This document shows positions 1-5,972 of a stretch of DNA of 6,587 nucleotides, one piece after another (the stretch's first letter is position 1; every line of letters begins with the position of its first letter). The DNA comes from Acidimicrobiia bacterium. GTDB taxonomy: Bacteria > Actinomycetota > Acidimicrobiia > Acidimicrobiales > Bin134. The DNA is taken from assembly GCA_009843565.1 (NCBI GenBank), contig VYDF01000012.1, positions 1-6,587 on the forward strand, given 5' to 3'. Under the pieces are notes generated by a model. The model searched no databases, was not told the DNA's origin, and saw nothing but the letters and a program-made list of their open reading frames with translations. A program made the translations under genes and the position numbers.

Positions 1-1350
1 CACGAACTGGGGACAGCCACCGTGGTCCACGACGGATGGGCACCGGCGGGAAGCAGCGATCCGGTGGTGGTCGGAAGCAGAACCGCTACCTACAAGGTGG
101 AGGGCCGCTCGCTGGTCGTGTCCGAACAACTTCAATTTGAAGATCCCGACGCCCTGCCCGGTCCCCTCACCCTGTCGGTTGCTGAGCCCGCCACTCGGCC
201 GATTGACGTGGAGATCGATGCCGGACGGGTGCAGGCCATCGACACTGCCGGGGTCGCCGAGTGGCGCAGCTTCTGGGGCGAGCTGCCCCGGGTGTACCAG
301 GCCGAGATTGAACCAGCCGCGTCGGTGGACTTCACTTGGAAGGTAACCCCCCGGCTGCGGGTGGCCAGCACCATCCACGGCCACCCCTACGACCGCTCGC
401 TGTACGACCCCCTGGCCGACCGAGTGGTGGCATCCGGCGCGGGCATTCCCGACGACAAGCTGATCAGAAGGCTGCGGGACATCGACGTGCTGCACATGGC
501 CTGGCCCGAGTGGTGGAGCGGTGTCGACCCCGAGCGCACCGCCGAAGTGCTGGAGCAGGTCAAGGCCACCGGCACCGCCGTCGTGTGGACCCAGCACAAC
601 CTGCTCCCCCACTTCTTCAAGACTGACGAGGCCGCGGCCAGCTACCAACTGTGGGCCGATGCGGCCGACGCGGTCATCCATCACAGCGAAGTGGGTCGGG
701 ACGTGGCCCTGGGCACCTACCGCTACGGCGCTCACACCGAGCACCATGTCATCCCCCACGGCCACTGGGGCCGCGAGTACGAAACGGTGGCCAACACCAC
801 TCGGCAAGACGTAGAGCTGTCCGAGGGATGGGCGCCGTGCGGACTCCGGGTGGCGGTGATCGGCACCCCCCGGGTGGAGAAAGACCTGCAACTGGTGGTG
901 GACGCGGTGGCTGCCTGTGGTCGGGACGATATCCAGTTGATCATCCGGGTTGACCTGTCGGTGGCCGTGCCCGACGATCCCCGCATCATCGCTGAGCACG
1001 GCCATCTCGACTTCAATCAGTATCTGCGTCGCATGAAGGCCTTTGATGCGGTAATCCTCCCGTTCGCCCCCTCCGGGATGCTCACCACCGGCACCGCGTT
1101 CGACTGTTTGGGCGCAGGAGTGCCTGCCATCACCAGCGACTGGGATTTCTTCGACGAGACCTTTGCCGGCGCTGATATCCGCTATGGCTCAACCGTAGAA
1201 GACCTCACCCGGTGCCTCGACGAGCTCAATCCCGAGAAACTGAACCGCTCCCGCCAAGCTCTGATTGATCGCCACCCAGCATTCGACTGGGAGCCCATTG
1301 CCGACCAAACCCTGGACGTTCTGGAAGCCGCTGCCCTCCGCTATGCGTGA
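1..1350 (+). CDS. Glycosyltransferase (GT-B type) fused to a lyase-like N-terminal tail, 5' partial
   Basis: The frame is open from base 1 (it begins His-Glu-Leu-Gly), so the true start lies to the left; a GTG at 22 is possible but not convincing. Residues below are counted from that GTG. From about residue 114 the protein reads as a GT-B glycosyltransferase that would move a sugar from a nucleotide-sugar donor to a glycan. It has an N-terminal HGHPYDRSLYDPL segment (119-131), a WTQHNLLPH segment (189-197), HSE (221-223), IPHGHWG (244-250), then a second Rossmann half with GTPRVEKD (281-288) and a donor-loop-like SGMLTTGTAFDCLGAGVP (351-368). The usual E-x7-E of GT4 enzymes is not evident in that loop. 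Residues 1 to about 112 are of another kind: beta-rich, no Rossmann pattern, with DPVVVGSR and FTWKVTPR. They recall the C-terminal beta-sandwich of heparinase II/III-type lyases; this is recognition by eye only. The gene is convergent with the next one, 15 bases away, with no hairpin between. Sugar, linkage and acceptor cannot be told. Confidence 0.8.
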   Translation, partial: HELGTATVVHDGWAPAGSSDPVVVGSRTATYKVEGRSLVVSEQLQFEDPDALPGPLTLSVAEPATRPIDVEIDAGRVQAIDTAGVAEWRSFWGELPRVYQAEIEPAASVDFTWKVTPRLRVASTIHGHPYDRSLYDPLADRVVASGAGIPDDKLIRRLRDIDVLHMAWPEWWSGVDPERTAEVLEQVKATGTAVVWTQHNLLPHFFKTDEAAASYQLWADAADAVIHHSEVGRDVALGTYRYGAHTEHHVIPHGHWGREYETVANTTRQDVELSEGWAPCGLRVAVIGTPRVEKDLQLVVDAVAACGRDDIQLIIRVDLSVAVPDDPRIIAEHGHLDFNQYLRRMKAFDAVILPFAPSGMLTTGTAFDCLGAGVPAITSDWDFFDETFAGADIRYGSTVEDLTRCLDELNPEKLNRSRQALIDRHPAFDWEPIADQTLDVLEAAALRYA

Positions 1351-1365
1351 AGGCCTAGTGACCCA

Positions 1366-1686
1366 TCACACGACAGCGGGGACAATCAACGCACCCCATG
1401 TGGTGAGCATGAATCCCGCCAAAGTTGTCAGATACATGCGGGTTTGCTTGGCTAGCGCCATTCGAATGTCGCCCTTGAAGTCGGCGAACTCGCTCCGCAT
1501 GTCGCCCTTGAAGTCGGCAAAATCGCTCCGCAGGGAGGATTCCAAGACTTTCAGGTCGTCTTTGGTGGCTAGTTGGCCTCGCCCTTCGGGGATGATGCAG
1601 TTCATAAGAGTCTCGGTGGCTTCCGTGCCGATGGCCTGAACCAGCCGGTTGGCCAACTCCGTGCGCTCTAATTCGGTAACTGCCAT
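1366..1686 (-). CDS. Small coiled-coil protein with C-terminal membrane segment (DUF1640/CCDC90-like)
   Basis: A protein of 106 residues starting MAVTELERTE. I chose the ATG at 1686 because GAAGGGA lies a few bases upstream of it; a longer in-frame start at 1791 would add a proline-rich, low-complexity leader and has no better ribosome site. The N-terminal third (residues 1-33) is a short helical part with the pattern ANRLVQAIGTEATETLMNCI. Next comes ATKDDLKVLESSLRS (40-54), the typical entry into a coiled coil. An 11-residue unit follows twice (RSDFADFKGDM, then RSEFADFKGDI; 53-74). The end (about 84-106) is a hydrophobic segment that probably spans or anchors in the membrane. Similar short proteins with an 'ATKxDL' coiled coil and a terminal membrane helix are frequent in actinobacteria and resemble DUF1640/CCDC90 or Borrelia Bdr proteins; their function is unknown to me. 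It is flanked by convergent and divergent neighbours, so it is a single-gene unit. Confidence 0.75.
   Translation of the reverse strand: MAVTELERTELANRLVQAIGTEATETLMNCIIPEGRGQLATKDDLKVLESSLRSDFADFKGDMRSEFADFKGDIRMALAKQTRMYLTTLAGFMLTTWGALIVPAVV
1468..1533 (-). repeat. Two tandem 33-bp units inside the coiled-coil gene
   Basis: Bases 1468-1500 and 1501-1533 are direct repeats that agree at 30 of 33 positions. The differences are two third-position-like changes in the middle and the last base. Because 33 is a multiple of three, each unit encodes 11 residues on the minus strand (RSEFADFKGDI and RSDFADFKGDM), and gain or loss of a unit keeps the frame. An 11-residue period fits a hendecad coiled coil. 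Confidence 0.9.
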
Positions 1687-1687
1687 T

Positions 1688-1726
1688 GGGTTCCCTTCGT
1701 CGTCTCTTGGATTCTGAGGGGAACCC
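1688..1726 (-). promoter_or_regulatory. Inverted repeat that overlaps the start region of the coiled-coil gene
   Basis: GGGTTCCC (1688-1695) and GGGAACCC (1719-1726) are perfect 8-bp inverted arms separated by 23 bases. In the minus-strand transcript the downstream arm ends one base before the ATG at 1686 and overlaps the 3' half of the GAAGGGA ribosome site. If the hairpin forms in the mRNA it would hide the ribosome site; on DNA the pair could be an operator. Function is inference; only the symmetry is seen. Confidence 0.4.
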
Positions 1727-1734
1727 TTTATGCT
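1707..1734 (+). promoter_or_regulatory. Candidate promoter for the crotonase gene
   Basis: TTGGAT (1707-1712) and TATGCT (1729-1734) are 16 bases apart and resemble -35 and -10 boxes of a housekeeping sigma factor. They would give a leader of roughly 85 bases before the ATG at 1827, which would contain the inverted repeats at 1744-1782. Matches are partial, so this is a candidate only. Confidence 0.3.
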
Positions 1735-1743
1735 CTGTGGCGG

Positions 1744-1782
1744 TGCCGGTTCCGACTGCTTTGGTGACGATACCGGCAGTCG
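1744..1782. promoter_or_regulatory. Two overlapping, mutually exclusive inverted repeats in the divergent region
   Basis: TGCCGGT (1744-1750) pairs with ACCGGCA (1772-1778), and CGACTGC (1753-1759) pairs with GCAGTCG (1776-1782). The right arms share bases 1776-1778, so both stems cannot form at once. They lie between the two divergent genes and, on the minus side, overlap the candidate -10 at 1767-1772. They may be operator half-sites or alternative leader hairpins; 7-bp arms also arise by chance in GC-rich DNA. Confidence 0.3.
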
Positions 1783-1795
1783 CTCATCCAATCAA
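1767..1795 (-). promoter_or_regulatory. Candidate promoter for the coiled-coil gene
   Basis: On the minus strand TTGATT (complement of 1790-1795) is followed after exactly 17 bases by TATCGT (complement of 1767-1772). Spacing is ideal and both boxes match the consensus in four of six positions. A transcript from here would carry a leader of about 75 bases including the GGGTTCCC/GGGAACCC hairpin. Confidence 0.3.
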
Positions 1796-1826
1796 CCACC
1801 ACTAGAGCCCCGAAAAAGGACACCTC

Positions 1827-2654
1827 ATGGACGACTACAAATACGTCGATTACGAGACCGCTGACGCAGTGGCCACCATCACCCTGGCCCGGCCCGAGAA
1901 GGCCAACGCCCAGAACGAGCGGATGCTCGACGAGCTGCACCACCACTTTCTGGCCGCCGAGTACGACGACGATGTGAAAGTAATCGTGCTGCGGGGCGAG
2001 GGCAGGCACTTCTCCGCGGGCCATGATCTGGGCGGCGGCGCCCCCGATCCCGACGCAGTGTCGCTGGCCGAGCCCGACGGCAGCTGGCAGCTGAACAAGA
2101 TCTACCGCTGGGAGGCCCGCAAATACCTGGGCTACTCCTGGCACTGGCGCAACATCCCCAAGCCCACCATCGGGGCCATCCAGGGCAAGGCCATCGCGGG
2201 GGCCCTCAATCTGATCTGGCCGCTCGATCTGCTGGTGGTGGCCGACGACGTGGAGTTCTCCGACCCGGTGGTGCTGATGGCTATCGGCGGGGTGGAGTAC
2301 CACGGCCACACCTGGGAACTGGGCGCCCGCCGGGCCAAGGATCTCCTGTTCACCCAGCGCTCGCTGGGTGCCGAAGAGGCCCTTCAGATGGGGCTGGCCC
2401 GAGAGGTGGTGGCCCGCGACCAGCTCTGGGAGCGCACCCACGAGCTGGCAACGCACATTGCCAAGAACAACGCCTTCGGCTTGGCCCAGGCCAAACGGGC
2501 CGTCAACCAGACCCTCGACGTGCAGGGCTACTACACGGCCCTCCAATCGGTATTCGACGTCCACCACACGGGCCACGGCAACGCCATAAGCGTCAGCGGC
2601 TATCCCATTTTGATGCAGCTCGACGAGATGAAGCAGAACCTCAAGCAGCAGTAG
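1827..2654 (+). CDS. Crotonase-fold protein (enoyl-CoA hydratase/isomerase family) without the classical catalytic glutamates
   Basis: 275 residues, the usual crotonase length. The ATG at 1827 is preceded by AAAAAGGA (1813-1820) at six bases, a good ribosome site. The fold is recognised by the first oxyanion-hole segment HFSAGHDL (61-68), the second GKAIAGALN (120-128), the FSDPVV segment (144-149) and a C-terminal helical part with AKRAVNQTLDVQG. These proteins bind acyl-CoA and stabilise a thioester enolate. Aligned by eye with rat mitochondrial hydratase (Glu144 in GGGCELAM, Glu164 in FGQPE), the two catalytic glutamates become Asn128 and Val148. Simple hydration is therefore unlikely. The EYHGHTWELGARRAKD segment (157-172) recalls an actinobacterial subgroup annotated as enoyl-CoA hydratase with a similar HPWEFGPRKAKE pattern; its reaction is not known to me. 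Possible roles are isomerase, lyase, hydrolase or acyl-CoA binding without catalysis. The next gene follows after 47 bases and may be co-transcribed. Confidence 0.9.
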   Translation: MDDYKYVDYETADAVATITLARPEKANAQNERMLDELHHHFLAAEYDDDVKVIVLRGEGRHFSAGHDLGGGAPDPDAVSLAEPDGSWQLNKIYRWEARKYLGYSWHWRNIPKPTIGAIQGKAIAGALNLIWPLDLLVVADDVEFSDPVVLMAIGGVEYHGHTWELGARRAKDLLFTQRSLGAEEALQMGLAREVVARDQLWERTHELATHIAKNNAFGLAQAKRAVNQTLDVQGYYTALQSVFDVHHTGHGNAISVSGYPILMQLDEMKQNLKQQ

Positions 2655-2701
2655 CCCTCGATGCTCCCGATCCGTCCTCACCACTAGCCCGCCTCCCCGG
2701 C

Positions 2702-4045
2702 ATGGCCACCGACTACGACGCCATCTTCAAGGCCTACGACATACGGGGCACCGTGGGCGATCAGATCGACGCCGACGGCGCTCGGGCCATCGGCGGGGCC
2801 TTCGCCCGATTCACGGCCACGGTAGGGGCTAAGGCGGTGTTGGTAGGGCGGGACATGCGCCCCGAGGGCGAGGAATTCGCCGCCGCATTCGGCGATGGCG
2901 CAATGGACCACGGCATCGACGTGGTGGACGTAGGGCTATGCGCCACCGACATGCTCTACTACGCCTCAGGCAGCTTCGGCCTGCCCGGCGCGGTGTTCAC
3001 TGCCTCCCACAATCCCGCGGGCTACAACGGGATCAAGATGTGCGGGGCTGGGGCCGCTCCGATCAGCTCTGACACCGGCTTGGAAGCAATAAAGGCCATG
3101 TCCATCGCCGGCCCAGACCCCGCGGCGGCCAGAGGAACCCGCACCACCCGCGACCTGCTGAGCGGGTATGTGGCCCATGTGCGCTCATTTGTGGACACCA
3201 AAGCGCTGGCCCCGTTGCTGGTAGTAGCCGATACCGCCAACGGCATGGGCGGCCTGGTAGTGCCTGCGGTGTTCGACGGTTTGCCCTTCGCGCTCGACCA
3301 TCTGTATCCCGAACTGGACGGCACCTTCCCCAATCACCCGGCCGACCCTCTCCAACCCGAGAACCAGCGGGACCTCCAAAACCGAGTGCTGGCCGTGGGT
3401 GCCGACGTGGGGATGGCCTTCGACGGCGACGCCGACCGCGTATTCCTGGTAGACGAGAACGCCAGACCGGTTTCAGGCTCGCTCACTACTGCCATCATCG
3501 CCCGCTCGATTCTCGACCGCGATCCCGGTGCAGTCATGATTCACAACTTGATCTGCTCCAAGGCAGTGCCCGAGGCAATAGCCGAGGGAGGTGGGAAAGC
3601 CGTTCGCACCCGGGTGGGCCACTCCTACATCAAGCAGGCCATGGCCGAGACCGGCGCGATATTCGGCGGCGAGCACTCCGGCCACTACTACTTCCGGGAC
3701 AACTTCCGAGCCGATAGCGGCCTTATCGCCGCCCTCGTGGTGTTGGAGGCCCTCAGCCGCCATTCCGCTGGTCTATCCGATCTGGTGTCGGACTTTGACC
3801 GCTACGCGGCATCAGGTGAGCTCAATACCGCAGTGGAAGACGCGGCATCGGTGATCGAGCGGGTTGCGGCGGCCTATCCCAATGCCAGTCAAGACCGGCT
3901 CGACGGACTCACCGTGGACCATGGCGACTGGTGGTTCAATCTGCGCCCCTCCAACACCGAGCCCCTGCTGCGGTTGAACCTGGAGGCCCCCACCGCCCAC
4001 GAGGTGAAACAGAGGGTGGCCGAAATCCAAGCCCTTTTCGCGTGA
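2702..4045 (+). CDS. manB: Phosphomannomutase/phosphoglucomutase
   Basis: 447 residues, the full length of a bacterial alpha-D-phosphohexomutase. It interconverts mannose-6-P and mannose-1-P (or the glucose pair) in the cytoplasm and so feeds GDP-mannose or UDP/ADP-glucose synthesis. All four functional loops are present: the phosphoserine loop TASHNPAGYNG with Ser102, the metal loop DGDADR (241-246), the sugar loop GEHSGHYYF (323-331) and the phosphate loop RPSNTEPLLR (415-424). The start MATDYDAIFKAYDIRGT is typical of the family. No Shine-Dalgarno-like sequence is visible before the ATG, so it may depend on upstream translation or be poorly initiated. It lies 47 bases after the crotonase gene and ends 44 bases before a strong hairpin. 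Substrate preference between mannose and glucose cannot be fixed from sequence; the symbol follows usual actinobacterial practice. It could serve the glycosyltransferase at the left of the window, but this is only inference. Confidence 0.95.
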   Translation: MATDYDAIFKAYDIRGTVGDQIDADGARAIGGAFARFTATVGAKAVLVGRDMRPEGEEFAAAFGDGAMDHGIDVVDVGLCATDMLYYASGSFGLPGAVFTASHNPAGYNGIKMCGAGAAPISSDTGLEAIKAMSIAGPDPAAARGTRTTRDLLSGYVAHVRSFVDTKALAPLLVVADTANGMGGLVVPAVFDGLPFALDHLYPELDGTFPNHPADPLQPENQRDLQNRVLAVGADVGMAFDGDADRVFLVDENARPVSGSLTTAIIARSILDRDPGAVMIHNLICSKAVPEAIAEGGGKAVRTRVGHSYIKQAMAETGAIFGGEHSGHYYFRDNFRADSGLIAALVVLEALSRHSAGLSDLVSDFDRYAASGELNTAVEDAASVIERVAAAYPNASQDRLDGLTVDHGDWWFNLRPSNTEPLLRLNLEAPTAHEVKQRVAEIQALFA

Positions 4046-4089
4046 ATTCCGCGCCGTTCTGAGCCAAGACTCCGGTTTAATGAACTACA

Positions 4090-4136
4090 CAGCCGGGGAG
4101 AGGAATGCCCCCCTCCCGTCCTCCTCTCCCCGGCTG
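4090..4136 (+). terminator. Strong hairpin after the mutase gene
   Basis: Bases 4090-4104 and 4122-4136 form a perfect 15-bp inverted repeat (CAGCCGGGGAGAGGA and its complement) with a 17-base C-rich loop. It begins 44 bases after the mutase stop. There is no run of T after the stem, so it is either a hairpin-only terminator of the type discussed for actinobacteria or a 3' end stabiliser. Confidence 0.75.
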
Positions 4137-4266
4137 CGCCGTAACTTAGTGGTTTCACTCTGACGTCGCACGACGGATCGCCCGGGAGAAGCCGACACCA
4201 CGCCATGAGCTAGGAAGCGGGCGTCAGCTCCAAGGTGGCCAACAGGGCCTCGACAGGGTTGTTGAT

Positions 4267-4272
4267 TACGCT
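4267..4272 (+). promoter_or_regulatory. Candidate -10 box for leaderless transcription of the Ltp-like gene
   Basis: TACGCT fits the TANNNT pattern of actinobacterial -10 elements and lies exactly seven bases before the GTG at 4280. A transcript starting at that G would have no leader, a frequent arrangement in actinobacteria. No convincing -35 box is seen. It also helps choose the GTG at 4280 as start, since no in-frame start here has a good ribosome site. Confidence 0.4.
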
Positions 4273-4279
4273 GAGCGCC

Positions 4280-5494
4280 GTGACCATCAAGGATAAGGCG
4301 GCGGTGGTCGGCATCGGAAGGACGCCGTACTGGAAGCGGGGACAGTCGTATCCCGAGACCGAGATGTCGATGGCCTGTGCTGCGATTCTGGATGCTTTGG
4401 ACGACGCCGGGCTCTCCGTAGCCGATCTCGACGGATTCTCCATCTACGCAAACGCCTGTGATCCGGCGACAGTGGCCGCCGCGCTTGGTGTTCCCGAAAT
4501 TCGCTTCGCGGCCGCCCTATCCGCCGGAGGCGGGGGCTCGGCCGGAGCCCTGGGTCTGGCTGCTGCGGCCATCGCCGGTGGGATGGCGACGTGCTGCGTG
4601 ACGCTCATGTCGCTCCAGCAGCTCAATCGGAGATTGGGCGGGACTGCGGTGGACGGCATGTTGGCCTACGCCACGATGAGCACGGGCGGCGGCTACGGGA
4701 GGGGTGGCATCTCGCCGTCAGTGGCCTTCACCGCCAACAACGGCATGCTGTCGCCGGGCCATGGCTTCTCGTTGATCACCGCTCGGCACATGCATCTATA
4801 CGGCACGGGGCGAGAGGCGTTCGCCGAGGTGTGCATCTCCCAACGAGACAACGCCACAAAGCGGCCGATGTCGCTTCAACAAGAGCCGCTGACTCTCGAC
4901 GACTACTTCGATTCCCGGATGGTGTCCGATCCGCTTTGCCTGCTCGATTACACCATGGAGAGCGACGGGGCGGTGGCGGTGATCACCGTGAGCGCGGAGC
5001 GGGCCAAAGACCTCAAGCAGCCTCCCGCCTACATCATGGCCTCGGCCCACGGGGGCACGGGACGATGGGGACCGGGAATCTTCCGGTACTGCCAAACCCC
5101 TGATGAGGAGTTCGCGTCATCGGGCCACCGGCCCGTGGCCAAGCGCTTGTACGAGATGGCGGGAGTGGGACCGGAAGACGTGGATGTGGCCCTGCTCTAT
5201 GACCATTTCTCACCTCTGGTGGTCTTGCAGCTTGAGGACTACGGGTTCTGCCCCATCGGCGAAGGCGGGCCGTTTGTTGAAGACGGCAACATCCGGTTCG
5301 AAACGGGATCGATTCCGGTTAACACCCACGGCGGAAACTTGTCCGACGCCTACATCATCGGCATGACCCACATTGTCGAGGCAGTCGAGCAGTTGCGAGG
5401 CACGGCCATTAACCAGGTAGAGGGCGCCGAGATCGCGCTGATCACCGGGGGTCCGGCCAGCCTGCCGGTGAGCGGAACGCTGTTGAGGAGGTGA
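4280..5494 (+). CDS. SCP-x/Ltp-type thiolase-superfamily protein lacking thiolase cysteines (possible retro-aldolase)
   Basis: 404 residues from the GTG at 4280. I prefer this start because MTIKDKAAVVGIGRTPY is how the family usually begins and a leaderless-type -10 precedes it; the frame allows GTG 4235 or TTG 4259/4262. The fold is recognised by VVGIGRTPY near the N-terminus, the glycine-rich loop LSAGGGGSAG (80-89), YDHFSPL (307-313), NTHGGNLSDAY (348-358) and LITGGPAS (387-394). Compared with biosynthetic thiolase, the nucleophilic Cys is replaced in the glycine-rich loop, Asn of NEAF is Tyr307, His of GHP is Tyr358, and the second Cys (CxGGG) is Thr389. Claisen-type thiolysis is therefore unlikely. 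Tyrosines in place of these residues recall Ltp2, the aldolase of steroid side-chain degradation, which works with a DUF35 partner. A DUF35 gene follows directly and is translationally coupled. Substrate is unknown; a beta-hydroxyacyl-CoA is inferred. Confidence 0.88.
   Translation: MTIKDKAAVVGIGRTPYWKRGQSYPETEMSMACAAILDALDDAGLSVADLDGFSIYANACDPATVAAALGVPEIRFAAALSAGGGGSAGALGLAAAAIAGGMATCCVTLMSLQQLNRRLGGTAVDGMLAYATMSTGGGYGRGGISPSVAFTANNGMLSPGHGFSLITARHMHLYGTGREAFAEVCISQRDNATKRPMSLQQEPLTLDDYFDSRMVSDPLCLLDYTMESDGAVAVITVSAERAKDLKQPPAYIMASAHGGTGRWGPGIFRYCQTPDEEFASSGHRPVAKRLYEMAGVGPEDVDVALLYDHFSPLVVLQLEDYGFCPIGEGGPFVEDGNIRFETGSIPVNTHGGNLSDAYIIGMTHIVEAVEQLRGTAINQVEGAEIALITGGPASLPVSGTLLRR
5486..5494 (+). 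promoter_or_regulatory. Ribosome binding site overlapping the upstream stop codon
   Basis: AGGAGGTGA is a nine-base perfect match to the anti-Shine-Dalgarno end of 16S rRNA. Its last three bases are the stop codon of the Ltp-like gene, and the DUF35 ATG follows one base later. This fixes the DUF35 start and points to tight translational coupling. Confidence 0.85.
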
Positions 5495-5495
5495 G

Positions 5496-5963
5496 ATGAC
5501 CGACAACCCCTTTGGTGACGTCCAACCCGGTGTCTTCCCCGCGATCTTGACCGAGACCCACGCCGACGAGAGCACGCAGCCGTTCTGGGAGGCGGCCAAG
5601 CAAGATCGGCTGGTGGCTCCCCGCTGTACCAACTGCGGCACCTTCCGGCTACCCCCGGAAGCTGTCTGCTTCCAATGCCAGCGCCGCGAGGCAGAATGGG
5701 TCGAGCTGCCAGGCACCGGCACCATCTATTCACGCATCATCGTCCGCCATCCGCTGCACCCCGGTCTTGCACCGGTTGTGCCTTACGTCACCGGCGTGGT
5801 CGAACTCGACGGCACCCAAGGTGCCGGAGCGAGGATGCTGGTCAACATCGTCGACTGCGATCCCGAAACCGTTGCCATCGGCGATCGGGTGGAGATCGTG
5901 TTTGAACATGTCAACGAGGAGATGTCCATTCCCCGGTTTCGACCGATAGAAATCGACATCTGA
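5496..5963 (+). CDS. DUF35 zinc-ribbon/OB-fold protein, partner of the Ltp-like protein
   Basis: 155 residues, typical for a stand-alone DUF35 protein. After an N-terminal helix with the family pattern PFWEAAKQDRL (29-39) there is a rubredoxin-like zinc ribbon with C44-x2-C47 and C58-x2-C61, all four cysteines intact. An OB fold follows from about 67 to 150 (TGTIYSRIIVRHP, PYVTGVVELD, IGDRVEIVFE). In known systems such proteins bind the acyl-CoA and complete the active complex of a thiolase-superfamily partner, as in archaeal thiolase/HMG-CoA synthase and in Ltp2-ChsH2. In ChsH2 the DUF35 domain is joined to a MaoC-like hydratase; here it stands alone. The gene starts one base after the Ltp-like stop, so a 1:1 type complex is likely. 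It ends nine bases before the convergent transporter gene, without an obvious terminator. Confidence 0.92.
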   Translation: MTDNPFGDVQPGVFPAILTETHADESTQPFWEAAKQDRLVAPRCTNCGTFRLPPEAVCFQCQRREAEWVELPGTGTIYSRIIVRHPLHPGLAPVVPYVTGVVELDGTQGAGARMLVNIVDCDPETVAIGDRVEIVFEHVNEEMSIPRFRPIEIDI

Positions 5964-5972
5964 GCCCTGCAC

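Noticed and set aside
1687..1791. Longer N-terminus of the coiled-coil protein from the ATG at 1791
   Set aside because: The added 35 residues are proline- and serine-rich with no family pattern and cover the promoter-like region; the ATG at 1686 has a ribosome site.
1728..2684. Long open frame of 318 codons on the minus strand, antisense to the crotonase gene
   Set aside because: Its translation is rich in Val, Gly, His and Leu without any family pattern, and the plus strand holds a clear crotonase with a good ribosome site. It is an effect of high GC codon use.
4164..4175. Small dyad CGTCG-CA-CGACG between the hairpin and the Ltp-like gene
   Set aside because: The arms have only five bases, which is expected by chance in GC-rich DNA; it is not placed against a convincing promoter.
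4205..4213. Mini reading frame ATG-AGC-TAG before the Ltp-like gene
   Set aside because: Two codons without a ribosome site, and probably not even transcribed if the start is leaderless.
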